From Mesorhizobium sp. L-2-11 (GTDB taxonomy: Bacteria > Pseudomonadota > Alphaproteobacteria > Rhizobiales > Rhizobiaceae): a stretch of 64,000 nucleotides of DNA. Location of the stretch: positions 4,170,001-4,234,000 of the forward strand of contig NZ_AP023257.1 of assembly GCF_016756595.1 (NCBI RefSeq), written 5' to 3'. Positions 7,740-17,045 of this stretch are shown one piece after another. A program made the translations under genes and the position numbers. Below the pieces are notes generated by a model, which was not told the DNA's origin, did not search any database, and was given only the letters and a program-made list of their open reading frames with translations. The stretch's first letter is position 1. Every line of letters starts with the position of its first letter.

Positions 7740-9377
7740 TCAGTTTCTGCCACCCTCTTGCAGTTTTGCCAGGACCTGGTCGAGCGCGAAGCTGCCGGGC
7801 CTCTGCCGCGGCGGGAACTCGACATAGGTCTGCAGGTGTTTGGCGACATAAGCCTGTGCCGGCACGAGCGCGAAGGCGTGCTCGACACGCCATCTGGCGT
7901 ATTCCCCGGCGTCCGTCTGCGCCCGTTCGAACGGGTCACCCTTGATGTCGAAGAGCTTCGGGAACCGCAGCGGAATCAGCGGGTTCTCCCACACGGCAAG
8001 CCCCTCCTCGCGCTGCTCGAGGAACACCATCTTCCAGCGTTCGTAACGCAAGCCGGCGAGGTTGCCGTCATCGGTCCAGTAGAAGTATTCGTGGCGCTTG
8101 CCTTCGCCTTCGCCGGCCAGCACGTCGCGTTGGTCGTAGCCATCCAGATGCACTTTGAAGCTCTTGCCGGCGGCATCGTATCCCTTCAACAGCTTAGCCG
8201 TCACGTCTGGTTCGCCTGCGGCGGCGACGAGCGTCGGAACGAAATCTTCGTGTGACGTTATATGGTTGATCTCCGTTCCCGGCTTGATGACGCCCGGCCA
8301 GCGCATCATGCACGGCACCCGGTAACCGCCTTCCCAGTTTGTGTTCTTCTCGCCTTTGAAGGGCGTGGTGCCGCCGTCCGGCCACGAGAAAACCTCCGCG
8401 CCGTTGTCGGTCGTCCACAGGACGATGGTGTTGTCGGCGATGCCGAGGTCATCGAGCTTGCCCAGAAGCTGGCCGACCATGCCGTCCATCTCCACCATGG
8501 CGTCCGCATAGATGCCCAAGCCGGTCTTGCCCTTCGAGGCCTCCTTGAGAAACGTGTAGATGTGTGTGCGGGTGGTGTTGAACCAACAGAAGAACGGCTT
8601 GCCGTCGGCGTTCGAGCGGTCGATGAAGTTGAGCGCGCTGCCGAGGAACTCCTCGTCTACGGTTTCCATGCGCTTCTTCGTCAGCGGGCCGGTGTCCTCG
8701 ATCTCTTGTTTGCCCACCCGCCCGAAGCGCGGATCCTCCGTTGGATCGTCAGTTGCACTGGCCTTGCATTTCATCACGCCGCGCGGACCGAACCTGGCCT
8801 TGAACTCGGGATTCTTCGGGTAGTCGGGATGCTCCGGCTCATCCTCGGCATTGAGGTGATAGAGATTGCCGAAAAATTCGTCGAAGCCGTGAACGGTGGG
8901 CAGATGCTCGTTGCGGTCGCCGAGATGATTCTTGCCAAACTGGCCGGTCACATACCCTTGCGGCTTGAGCAGTTCCGCGAGCGTCGGGTCTTTCTCCGAC
9001 AGCCCTTCCTTGGCACCCGGGAGGCCGACTTTCAGCAAGCCTGTACGGAAGCACGACTGCCCTGTGATGAACGCCGCACGACCTGCGGTGCAGGACTGCT
9101 GGGCGTAGTGGTCGGTGAAGATCGCCCCCTCGCTGGCGATCCGATCGATGTTCGGCGTGCGATAGCCCATCATGCCCCGGTTGTAGGCGCTGAGGTTCCA
9201 ATAACCGACGTCATCGCCGAAAATGACGAGGATGTTGGGCTTTGCGCCGGCCGCTTGAGCTTTCGCGCTCGGGGCGATTCCGGATGCGACGGCCGAAATG
9301 GCGAGCACAGATCCTCCGGTCAGCAAAATGTCGCGCCGGTTCGGTTGTCGGTCTGGATTCGCGTGCTTGTCACTCAT
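7740..9377 (-). CDS. Tat-exported arylsulfatase (alkaline phosphatase superfamily)
   Basis: This 545-residue protein is a type I sulfatase. The core starts at KPNILVIFGDDVGYWNLSAY, with metal-binding Asp pair about 55-56. The formylglycine site is SCTAGRAAFITG (Cys96, Arg100), a C-x-A-x-R form in place of the usual C-x-P-x-R. A twin-arginine signal is visible (NRRDILLTGGSVLAISAVAS), so the folded enzyme would be exported by Tat after cytoplasmic maturation. The ATG at 9377 follows GGGAGGAC; earlier in-frame ATGs give no sensible N-terminus. Motif site (b) lies about 175 bp upstream. The natural sulfate ester is unknown. Confidence 0.93.
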   Translation of the reverse strand: MSDKHANPDRQPNRRDILLTGGSVLAISAVASGIAPSAKAQAAGAKPNILVIFGDDVGYWNLSAYNRGMMGYRTPNIDRIASEGAIFTDHYAQQSCTAGRAAFITGQSCFRTGLLKVGLPGAKEGLSEKDPTLAELLKPQGYVTGQFGKNHLGDRNEHLPTVHGFDEFFGNLYHLNAEDEPEHPDYPKNPEFKARFGPRGVMKCKASATDDPTEDPRFGRVGKQEIEDTGPLTKKRMETVDEEFLGSALNFIDRSNADGKPFFCWFNTTRTHIYTFLKEASKGKTGLGIYADAMVEMDGMVGQLLGKLDDLGIADNTIVLWTTDNGAEVFSWPDGGTTPFKGEKNTNWEGGYRVPCMMRWPGVIKPGTEINHITSHEDFVPTLVAAAGEPDVTAKLLKGYDAAGKSFKVHLDGYDQRDVLAGEGEGKRHEYFYWTDDGNLAGLRYERWKMVFLEQREEGLAVWENPLIPLRFPKLFDIKGDPFERAQTDAGEYARWRVEHAFALVPAQAYVAKHLQTYVEFPPRQRPGSFALDQVLAKLQEGGRN

Positions 9378-9934
9378 CTGACGTCCTCCCGTTGTACCGC
9401 TTTGCCCAAGATGAGCCGAGTTTTCGGTTCCCTGGCGAGAAAGCAATGCTCCGCGTTCTATCGACGAGACGAAACTCGTGGCAGGACGCTTCAGCCATGC
9501 CTTCTTCAAAATCGTCCTTCGTGAGGTTTGCCTATTGCCGCTCGGGACGGAAGGTAATTAACGGTAACCTACGGGCAGAATCGGCTCGGCCTGCGCAAGA
9601 GTCGGTCCTTGCGGTAAGTTCGGCTTTTTTCGATGAGCCAAGGAAGCCCCTTCGTTCTGGGCCACGTACGGTCATCATCGATACCTTTCTCGGTCAGGCC
9701 GACTCTCGACCGCGGAGATCCTGTCTCGATGGATACCGTGTTCATCCGCGCGACCCGACAGGAATGTTCTGCCAACACCCCCGTTACATCGGTGGCCACA
9801 GCTTTCTTCGGGGACCATCCTGTCTAGCGGTGTTCCGTCCGCCCGAGATCTCGATGTCCTCGCCACCTCCCAGCATGGCGCGATCACCATTGGCCACGAG
9901 ACCTAGCCGACCTCCTTGCACGCGTTCCTCCGCG
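9378..9934. other. intergenic region with motif site (b)
   Basis: No convincing gene is visible in this stretch of about 560 bases. It contains the conserved motif at 9549-9582. The remaining 350 bases up to the HlyD stop codon carry only short frames without ribosome sites or recognisable protein families. I looked for a fragment of the TPR regulator here, because such a fragment flanks the motif at 58 kb, and found none. Confidence 0.5.
9549..9582 (-). promoter_or_regulatory. conserved 35-bp motif, site (b)
   Basis: On the minus strand this reads GATTC, six bases, then TAGGTTACCGTTAATTAC and CTTCC. It differs from site (c) at 58 kb at only a few positions and has identical internal spacing. 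It is the most prominent element in front of the arylsulfatase / membrane protein / HAD / FGE gene run and is oriented toward it. Confidence 0.72.
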
Positions 9935-11167
9935 TCAGTGGCCCGTCAAGACCAGGGTCTGCACTGGAAGCAGCAGCGCCTGGATCCGCAGGATCGCGGC
10001 GTGCACGATTCCGAGCGTGTCTACCATGTGCAGAAACAGCCATCGCGGGGTACCCAGGTTATCCGACTCGAGTTCGTCATGGTTGTTCGTGTAGGCGTTG
10101 GCAATGCAACTGCCGCCCGGCGGGACGCCTTCGAGCCCACCCGCGTAGAGGGGCTCCAGGAATGCGGTGATGGTTCCGGGCCGGGCCGTCTGCGTCACGT
10201 CGATCAGTTGGTCGGTGGGCCGGAACTGACCGGACGCGATCGCGTCCTGAACCTGGGTCACCACCATCGGGATAACGGTGAAGGGTTTGCCGATGCATAT
10301 GACCTCGGTGATCATGCCGGTCTTGATCACCTGAGCCTCGATCTGCCCGAAACCGGCGACGAGCGCCAGTCGGCCCGCCTCGGCGGGGACCAGGATGCCG
10401 GCGGGCCGCAGCATCGGATTGACCACGTCGCCAGGCCTAAGCGTGAACTGCTGAACCGTTCCGGTAACGCCGGCCCGAACGAGTGTCTTGTCGATTTCGA
10501 CCTGTGCCTGGGCGAGTGCCGCCTCGGCGCTTGCCTTCTGCGCCGGCAGCAGCGAAGCGATCTTGGTCTGCAGCGCCTGCTTGTTCGCCAGCGCGGCTTC
10601 AGCCGCACCCTGCTGACCTTCCGCGACGTCCCGCAGCCGCTCGAGTTCCCGTAAGGGAACGGTATTCGGGTTGCGGCCCCGGAGTTCGGTTTTGGTTTCG
10701 AGCTCCGCCAGCGCGTCACGATGGGCGCTCTCGGCCTGCCGGATCTGCCCGTCCGCCACCGCCAGTTCGCTCCGGGCCACTTCGGTAGCAGCATCGACTT
10801 CGGCGATGGTTCGGCGAGCCGACTCGTGGGCCGCTTCCTGCTGCGAGCTGTCCAGGCGGAACAGCGGCTGGCCGGCCTCGACCTTGTCGTTCAAGCCCAC
10901 AAAGACCTCGGCGACGCGGCCACCGGTCTCTGGGAGAATGGTGACGGTCCGGAATACCGCCGTGACAGCCGTCGTGGCGGGATGGAAGTAGAAGATGAGC
11001 GTGATGAGGGAGACGGTGAGGATCAGGCAAGCGGTGATCCCCCACCGGAGCTCGAACCACACCGAGTAGAAGGTGATCTCCCGGCCGATCCGTTTATCCT
11101 GGACGTAGCGGCGAAAAAGATAGTCCGGGAAGATGGTGAGCATGGAGCATAGCAGCAATTCCAACAT
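9935..11167 (-). CDS. HlyD-family membrane fusion protein
   Basis: This 410-residue protein is a periplasmic adaptor of the HlyD/EmrA type. It has an N-terminal membrane helix (about ITACLILTVSLITLIFYF), a lipoyl-like barrel half with ILPETGGRVAEVFVGLNDKV, a long coiled-coil hairpin rich in Ala, Glu and Gln (about residues 115-235) and a beta-barrel part with VRAGVTGTVQQF. The N-terminal part resembles the YiaV-type adaptors. A small membrane protein ends 3 bp upstream and is surely co-transcribed. No dedicated inner-membrane pump or TolC is encoded nearby, so the partner pump is unknown. Confidence 0.86.
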   Translation of the reverse strand: MLELLLCSMLTIFPDYLFRRYVQDKRIGREITFYSVWFELRWGITACLILTVSLITLIFYFHPATTAVTAVFRTVTILPETGGRVAEVFVGLNDKVEAGQPLFRLDSSQQEAAHESARRTIAEVDAATEVARSELAVADGQIRQAESAHRDALAELETKTELRGRNPNTVPLRELERLRDVAEGQQGAAEAALANKQALQTKIASLLPAQKASAEAALAQAQVEIDKTLVRAGVTGTVQQFTLRPGDVVNPMLRPAGILVPAEAGRLALVAGFGQIEAQVIKTGMITEVICIGKPFTVIPMVVTQVQDAIASGQFRPTDQLIDVTQTARPGTITAFLEPLYAGGLEGVPPGGSCIANAYTNNHDELESDNLGTPRWLFLHMVDTLGIVHAAILRIQALLLPVQTLVLTGH

Positions 11168-11170
11168 CGC

Positions 11171-11665
11171 TCAGCTCCGCGCTTCCAGCTTATCGGTCAA
11201 GGGAGGTGTCCCCGGAACCACCTTTAGCGTCTCCTCGCTGCGGCGGGCGTCGTGGATGGGCATTTCGAGGGACTGGGCCATTGCCGCCTCCGGGACCACC
11301 GTCAGTTCTTCCCTGCGGCGGTCGCCGCCATGGGCGAGCTTCTCGAGGGATTTGGCCATTGAGGAGATCGGCGTCGTGAAGTCCGGCAACTGAACGAAGG
11401 CGAGAAGCAGGGCCGCGATCCAGTACAGGTGATTGTGGGTAAAGAGCGAAATCACCGCCAGGATCGCCACAATGTCCATCTGCACTTTATGGGTTCGATG
11501 CGCCACCTGCTCGGGAAGCGCATGGAGGCGCAGGTAAAGGCTGCCGATGATAAGGACGATGCCGATGAGGAAGACTGTCATCACGACGAACAGAATGTCA
11601 GTCTGACCGGGAGGCGTAATGAACGGCGGCAGATGCTTCACCGCAGCGGGATGTATCTCTTCCAT
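11171..11665 (-). CDS. small inner-membrane protein paired with HlyD-like adaptor
   Basis: This 164-residue protein has hydrophobic segments TDILFVVMTVFLIGIVLIIG and VAILAVISLFTHNHLYWIAA followed by a polar tail of about 70 residues. The tail contains a degenerate repeat (REELTVVPEAAMAQSLEMP and SEETLKVVPG). It may correspond to the small YiaW-like membrane protein commonly encoded beside YiaV-type adaptors, but I could not confirm the family by eye. Its stop lies 3 bp before the adaptor start. Confidence 0.66.
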   Translation of the reverse strand: MEEIHPAAVKHLPPFITPPGQTDILFVVMTVFLIGIVLIIGSLYLRLHALPEQVAHRTHKVQMDIVAILAVISLFTHNHLYWIAALLLAFVQLPDFTTPISSMAKSLEKLAHGGDRRREELTVVPEAAMAQSLEMPIHDARRSEETLKVVPGTPPLTDKLEARS

Positions 11666-11792
11666 CGCCCAACCCCTGCGCGCCGGATTGCGGCGCTCTC
11701 GACAGCCCGGGAAGTATAATCCAATCTAAACCCTCGGGTCGACGCTGTCACTCCCGTTCATCAGTACTCACCGGTGACAATAACGCCCAGCG

Positions 11793-13868
11793 CTACGGCG
11801 TGTCCCTCACCACCTCCAAAGCGGCGTTGCTCTTTTTCGAGGCCTCGTAGGCCTGATGAGCAGCGGCCGCAGTTTCCCCGCCACTCTCGACGTGAACGGT
11901 GGGAACCGCGATCTTGATACCGTTTTCCGAGAAGGCCTTCTTGATCATCATGAGTGCGCGCCGCTTGATGCCGAATTGGGTCCCGGGCTTCGTCATCAGC
12001 TTCATCCTGAGAACGATCGCATAGTCCCCGAAGTTGTCGATGCCCTGCATCTTGAGCGGCTCGATCGTGTCAGCCGCAAATTCAGGATCGGCTGCCAGTT
12101 CCTGGCCTATCTTCTTGATCAGCTTGCGCGCCAGGTCCACGTCGGAATCATAGGTCACGCCGATCGTGATCTTGTCGAGCACCCAATCCCTGCTCATGTT
12201 CTGGACCGCCCCGAGCTCACCGAACGGGACGATATAGACGGGGCCGCGATGATGACGCAGACGCACCGACCGCAGGCTGAAGGATTCGACCGTGCCTTTG
12301 TAGCTGCCGCTCTGGATGTATTCACCGACCCGAAAGGCGTCGTCCATCATGTAGAACACGCCGCTCAGCACGTCCTTGACCAGGGTCTGCGAGCCGAAGC
12401 CGATGGCGATGCCGAAGATGCCGGCGCCGGCAATCAGCGGGAGTATCTGCACGCCGAGCCCAGCGAGGATCGTTAGCACGGTGACCGCGGCTATGAACAC
12501 GGCAAGGGCGTTGCGGAATATCGGCAACAGCGTGCGCAGCCGGCCGCTGCGAGCCAGCTCATCCGCGCCGCTTCCATCCGCCGGCGCGAGGTTCATCCGA
12601 TATTCGATCAAGGCCTTCGACAGTTGCCAGAGCAGGTCGGCGATCAGCAAAATGATGATGCCGTTGAGCAGCCCGGTTATCAGGAAGCCGCCGGTTTCGC
12701 TGCCGGCAAGGCTCGCGGCCCTGATCCGCCAGATATAGGCGAGCCATGCGACCGCCGCGGCAATGACCGCCGCCCTGGCGCCCCTGACAATGAGCACGTT
12801 GAGTGCGACGCCCATCGCGCCGCTGCGTTTCGACCTGCCGGCGAAGGCCTGAGCCGCGGCGCCGACCCCGCGCAAGGCTGTCGGCAGCACCAGGGCGAAA
12901 ATCCCAAGCCACAGGATGCCGAGCAGGCCGGCGACCCAAGCCCCCCAGAGCACGATCAGGAACAAGGTGAGAAACGATTGCTTGACCAGAGAGCCTCGCC
13001 CGTCGGGCCGTTGCCAGACGACGTCGATTGCGGTCGCCAGAATGCCAAGCCCGAACAGGAAGGCGGCGAGCTCTGCAACCTCTCGAGAGAAGCCCAGGCC
13101 AGGCATGAGGTTGGCGATCGCCCAGCCGAACAACAGGAACCCGGCCACAAGGCTCACTCGCCAACGCCAGAAACGGGTCGAAGCTTCGCTTTCGAAAAGC
13201 GGAGTCGGCTTGTCCGAGGGATCGCTCGTCGCACCGCCGAACGCAAACAGCAATCGGGCTGCCGCGCGAACGATACGGAACGCGATGAACGCAAGAAGTA
13301 GGGTCAGAATGATCCTGCGGAGTAAGGGTGGCCATCCGAATGCCAAGAACGAACCGGCGCTGGCGAGCGCAAAAGTCAGCAGGGCGACAGTCTCGAAGAG
13401 GATCGCTTGTCCGGCGTCTTCCTGAACAACCGCGCTCCTCGTCCTGGCGAGCGCTCGTCGGACCGCCCACTCGGCTCCGAAACCGACCGCGATCAAGATC
13501 GCCAGGATGCCCATAACCAGCCCTGGCCTGCCAGAGTTCACGTCACGCGAGACAATTTCGGCAGCGCGCGACAGTTCTTCCGGCAGGCGCGGGATCGCGG
13601 CGCCGAGCGCACCGATACGGGCACGAATACCCGCCTCCAGGCTCAAGATGTCCTCTGAAATGGACAGGCCGGGCTCGTCCGTGGCCGCTGGAATCTTTCC
13701 TTCGAGCCATGCCTTTAGTTCTGGATCGGACAAAAGCTCGAGGAACTGCTTTGCCTTTTCAGGCGGAAGGTCGGGGGAAGGCTGTTGAGCTAGCGAAGTT
13801 CCCGGCAAGAGCGCCAGCAAGAGCACAACGACAGCCGGCAAGAACCCAAGGCGCAGCATTTTCTTCAT
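11793..13868 (-). CDS. MscS-family mechanosensitive channel
   Basis: This is a long MscS-type channel of 691 residues with a signal peptide (ending PGTSLAQQ), a soluble periplasmic part and many membrane helices. The conserved pore region is near LIAGAGIFGIAIGFGSQTLV and is followed by the MscS beta domain (YKGTVESFSLRSVRLRHHRG and YIVPFGELGAVQNMSRD). I place the start at MKKMLRLG because it begins the signal peptide; in-frame ATGs 27 and 39 bp upstream are possible. It would release solutes on membrane tension. It lies in the envelope block between the lipoprotein hydrolase and the adaptor genes. Confidence 0.88.
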   Translation of the reverse strand: MKKMLRLGFLPAVVVLLLALLPGTSLAQQPSPDLPPEKAKQFLELLSDPELKAWLEGKIPAATDEPGLSISEDILSLEAGIRARIGALGAAIPRLPEELSRAAEIVSRDVNSGRPGLVMGILAILIAVGFGAEWAVRRALARTRSAVVQEDAGQAILFETVALLTFALASAGSFLAFGWPPLLRRIILTLLLAFIAFRIVRAAARLLFAFGGATSDPSDKPTPLFESEASTRFWRWRVSLVAGFLLFGWAIANLMPGLGFSREVAELAAFLFGLGILATAIDVVWQRPDGRGSLVKQSFLTLFLIVLWGAWVAGLLGILWLGIFALVLPTALRGVGAAAQAFAGRSKRSGAMGVALNVLIVRGARAAVIAAAVAWLAYIWRIRAASLAGSETGGFLITGLLNGIIILLIADLLWQLSKALIEYRMNLAPADGSGADELARSGRLRTLLPIFRNALAVFIAAVTVLTILAGLGVQILPLIAGAGIFGIAIGFGSQTLVKDVLSGVFYMMDDAFRVGEYIQSGSYKGTVESFSLRSVRLRHHRGPVYIVPFGELGAVQNMSRDWVLDKITIGVTYDSDVDLARKLIKKIGQELAADPEFAADTIEPLKMQGIDNFGDYAIVLRMKLMTKPGTQFGIKRRALMMIKKAFSENGIKIAVPTVHVESGGETAAAAHQAYEASKKSNAALEVVRDTP

Positions 13869-14066
13869 GAGTCCCCCGAGTTTTGAATGCCGCATCTGCT
13901 TCCGCACATAGCGGCTCCTCCCCTTCTAAGGACAACTGTGCCGGCTGCATGCTACGTCTCCGGGGAGACGTCAGCAAGGATGTTTCGTCAAACGATAAGG
14001 TGCATAAATACAGCACCTTGCTAAACTTGAAGGTCCGCTTCGCCAACTCCGCAGGCCAACCAAGAA

Positions 14067-15407
14067 CTACTTCTTGCAATCTTTTGTGAACGGAGCGGAG
14101 CCAACGCATTCCTTGCCAGCACTCGATTTCTGGCTGGTGGTCTGGGAACCCGTCAATGCGCCGATGTGATTGCCTAAATTTTCTCTGCTGTTTTGATCGA
14201 CCGCTGCAACAGGTGCGGCAATCACCAACCCTGCCGCGCTGCCCGCCGCTGCCGCCGCACCGGTCGTTGCATGAATGATCGTGTCGCCCAGGCCTATCCT
14301 GTTGTCGGTCAGCGTCTGGCCGCCGGCCATACGCGCCCCAATCAATTGCACGATCTGCGGTGACGAGGCGAACTTGCCGTGATGCAAACGGTCTCCGGAT
14401 TTGATTTTCGTCAGATCGATGACGGTTATGTTGTTGTTGGCGAGTTCTTCCTTGTATGGAGCTTGTTCCGGATCAATCGATCCGAGCCGGGGGATATCGC
14501 CCCAGACCCGTCGCGAAACTTTGAGCGCGCGATCGTCCTGCGAGACAAAGAGGGTGAACTGCGGGTGCTGTTTGCCCATGTCGGCAATCTGAGTGCGAAA
14601 CACGTCGACGTCGACGTCAGGCGCGGCCAGCATGACGTTTTTGAACTTCGCCGGAAGACCGCCGTTGCGGATGGCCATCTGGCGCAAGCCTTCCAACGCA
14701 AGCCAGTTGCCCATCGAATGGGCGAGGATCGAAACTTCCTTTATCTGGGGATCGCGTGCGAGATATTGGAACAGCAGTTCAAGCGCATTTCGTGTGTAGT
14801 TGGTGCTTTCACGATCGTAGCCATACGCCAGCGCACTGCCTCGGGAGGGCCATGTGACCAGGATCGGGACGCTCTGCGTGCCGGTATCCTTTGCGATCTG
14901 CGCAAATCGATAGACCGCGTCTTCAAAGCGATTGTTGAATCCGTGAATGAAGACGAGGACGCTGTGATCCGGGCTCTTCCTGACAGAGGCGCTAAGCCAC
15001 CCCTTCGCTGTCTCGAGCGTCAATTCCTGGGCCTGCACGACTGCAAAATCGGTCGCCGGGTTTGACGGCAGCTTCTTGGGCCATGCGACCTCTCCAACCT
15101 TGCGGACCGATGCCGGAGGGATTGACACCGTAATTTCGGCGAACGAGGGGGCCAGTCCGCGCTCGCCCGTATACATTTGTGCGGGATTGGAGGAACGACT
15201 GCGTGTCGTTGTGACCAGCATCTCCACCTTGCTTGAGGAAGGCGAGCTATCGGCCACGGGCAGCAGCACATTCGTCGGACGGGACGCGCACCCCCACAGC
15301 AGGCCAACCAACGCCGACGCCAACAAAACGTCGCTGATACGCCTGACTTTGGGCTGGCTCACGAAACAGTTTCCCAAACTCTTCTCCCGTTTCGAAGTCA
15401 TCCCCAA
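14067..15407 (-). CDS. lipoprotein alpha/beta hydrolase (DUF900-type esterase)
   Basis: This 446-residue protein carries a lipobox (LVGLLWGCAS), so it is predicted to be an outer-membrane-directed lipoprotein. The hydrolase domain (about residues 130-350) has VLVFIHGFNNRFEDAV with the oxyanion region and the nucleophile elbow SILAHSMGNW, typical of DUF900 esterase/lipase-like proteins. The C-terminal 90 residues include an Ala/Gly-rich hydrophobic stretch (ATTGAAAAAGSAAGLVIAAP). The beta-barrel gene ends 11 bp upstream, so the two are likely one transcript. The substrate is unknown. Confidence 0.85.
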   Translation of the reverse strand: MGMTSKREKSLGNCFVSQPKVRRISDVLLASALVGLLWGCASRPTNVLLPVADSSPSSSKVEMLVTTTRSRSSNPAQMYTGERGLAPSFAEITVSIPPASVRKVGEVAWPKKLPSNPATDFAVVQAQELTLETAKGWLSASVRKSPDHSVLVFIHGFNNRFEDAVYRFAQIAKDTGTQSVPILVTWPSRGSALAYGYDRESTNYTRNALELLFQYLARDPQIKEVSILAHSMGNWLALEGLRQMAIRNGGLPAKFKNVMLAAPDVDVDVFRTQIADMGKQHPQFTLFVSQDDRALKVSRRVWGDIPRLGSIDPEQAPYKEELANNNITVIDLTKIKSGDRLHHGKFASSPQIVQLIGARMAGGQTLTDNRIGLGDTIIHATTGAAAAAGSAAGLVIAAPVAAVDQNSRENLGNHIGALTGSQTTSQKSSAGKECVGSAPFTKDCKK

Positions 15408-15418
15408 CTCAGATCCAA

Positions 15419-16231
15419 TCAGAACCGAAATCTGGCGCCGATGATTGGTCCCTGCATCGCTATGTCAAACACAAATCGGTCGTCGTCGTAATCTACGGCA
15501 AGGTAGCGATATCCCGCTTCCAGCGTGACCCAATCACTGTACCGGTATTGAAGCGTGCCCTGCACTTGCCAATCGATGTCGGCGCCAAGGCCGAAGCCAC
15601 CGACATCCGCCTCGCCATGGAGTCCGAAACCGCTGCCGAGAGCAATATCGCCGGCCACACCAATAATGGGGTCGACCCAAGTCTTGCTGCCGCTGGCCTC
15701 TCTTACCGCGAGAGGGCCAGTAACGGTCAGATCCGCATCGAGGTACCAAAGCCGTCCGCCGGCCAGAACGTCCAAGGTCGCGGTGCCATTGTCGACGACC
15801 CGATAGGAGCCGCCGAAGGTCCACACCACCGTATTCATGTTCGCTTCGGCCGAAAAAAGAGCCAATGGGCCGGGCGACGTGCCATCGGCCTCGAGTCCCA
15901 GGTAGATGAAGTCGGTGAACAGAGCGTAACGGCCATTACGCGCCTCGCCGGCAAGCATGACCGGCGGGGGAGACCAATCGATGTGGTCGAAGATCTGGCC
16001 GAAATCGACGTCGATATCTACCGGCGACAGGCCCCTGACGCCGACCCTGCCCTTCATTCCTGCCATCCAGAAATAGGGTTCTGCGGTGAAGGTCCAGGCC
16101 GGCACGGCTTCAGCAGGCACGGGCGCGGCTTCAGGAAGTTGCGTCGCGGCGTCAGCAGCGATCGCCGGCACCGCAAACAGCGCTGCCGCTATTCCCGCCG
16201 AAGCCAACACGAGAGTTCGGATGATGCCCAT
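15419..16231 (-). CDS. outer-membrane beta-barrel protein
   Basis: This 270-residue protein has a signal peptide (ending AVPAIAAD) followed by alternating amphipathic strands, for example WTFTAEPYFWMAGMKGRVGV and TLQYRYSDWVTLEAGYRYLA. It ends in a C-terminal phenylalanine (GARFRF), the usual recognition signal for the Bam machinery. It is the first gene of the run that continues with the lipoprotein hydrolase. Ligand or function is not recognisable. Confidence 0.8.
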   Translation of the reverse strand: MGIIRTLVLASAGIAAALFAVPAIAADAATQLPEAAPVPAEAVPAWTFTAEPYFWMAGMKGRVGVRGLSPVDIDVDFGQIFDHIDWSPPPVMLAGEARNGRYALFTDFIYLGLEADGTSPGPLALFSAEANMNTVVWTFGGSYRVVDNGTATLDVLAGGRLWYLDADLTVTGPLAVREASGSKTWVDPIIGVAGDIALGSGFGLHGEADVGGFGLGADIDWQVQGTLQYRYSDWVTLEAGYRYLAVDYDDDRFVFDIAMQGPIIGARFRF

Positions 16232-16372
16232 ATCGAAGTCCCCTCTAATTCCGACTTTTACTTCATGCCCGATGCGATCGCGCCCGCCGTGACAACATTA
16301 TATGTCTTCGCGCTGCTTTGCTAATGTTTGCAGAGGTCGATTGCCAGACAGAAATCCCAAGCCAGCCTCCAC

Positions 16373-16684
16373 TTAGTTCTGGCGTGGCGGCCAAGGAATG
16401 ACATGCGGTTTCCGGGCGGCATCCGCGTGCAGCACGGCTCCGACTTCCCCAACCAACCGATCCACCAGTTCCTGCCATTCGGCTCGTCTGGACTCGCGCC
16501 ATGCCGGCGGGATCTTATCGATCCTCGAGAGTGCGAGTTCGGCTTCTCCAAGTTCCTCGCACATATCCTGAAAGCTCTCACTTCGGTCCATCAGCCGATG
16601 GATCGCCAATTCAAATTGCGGGAACCGACGGACCGCCGCCGAGACCGCTCTTTGTCTATCAGCCGGTTCGTCGTCCATCCTCAT
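16373..16684 (-). CDS. small conserved hypothetical protein
   Basis: This 103-residue acidic, helical, soluble protein contains SESFQDMCEELGEAELALSR and WRESRRAEWQELVDRLVGEV. The pattern resembles small rhizobial proteins of unknown function; I cannot name a family. It has no signal peptide or membrane helix. It is transcribed divergently from the TPR regulator and may share its upstream region. Confidence 0.55.
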   Translation of the reverse strand: MRMDDEPADRQRAVSAAVRRFPQFELAIHRLMDRSESFQDMCEELGEAELALSRIDKIPPAWRESRRAEWQELVDRLVGEVGAVLHADAARKPHVIPWPPRQN

Positions 16685-17045
16685 GGCGCAGATTCGTGTT
16701 TCCCCTGGACCACCGTAACCTATCGCATGGAGGCGGCTGCGGAATGTAAGTTACGTGGGCAACAGGGTAATTTCTGAACATCCCGTAGTGAGTTCGATCG
16801 GCGCCAGCTCTAAAAAAATCGCAAATTCCAACTCCGCTGCCGGTGAGGTCGCCTGCCTATCTATCCGTTGTCATCCGCCACTGCATTGCGTGAACCGCCG
16901 CCGTCACCCGGATGTTATCCGTTCAGACTATTAGGAGTATTGCAAGAACAGGCTCGCGGATATAAATTACGCACCAGAGGTAACCGGCGAAAAATAAAAT
17001 ATAACTGGGAGTAGTCACCCCAGAACGTCAGGTGAGGGAACCAAG
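16685..17045. promoter_or_regulatory. divergent intergenic region before the TPR regulator
   Basis: No gene is visible. The right part (about 16920-17020) is AT-rich and is the likely promoter zone of the regulator. At 16766-16788 there is GGTAATT, seven bases, then ATCCCGTAG, which resembles the conserved motif with a one-base spacing change. I treat that as a weak candidate only. Confidence 0.4.

Noticed and set aside
8262..9524. 420-codon plus-strand ORF
   Set aside because: Shadow of the arylsulfatase gene; no family motifs or ribosome site.
9242..10654. 470-codon plus-strand ORF spanning the sulfatase-HlyD gap
   Set aside because: Its ends are antisense to sulfatase and HlyD genes and the middle has no recognisable content.
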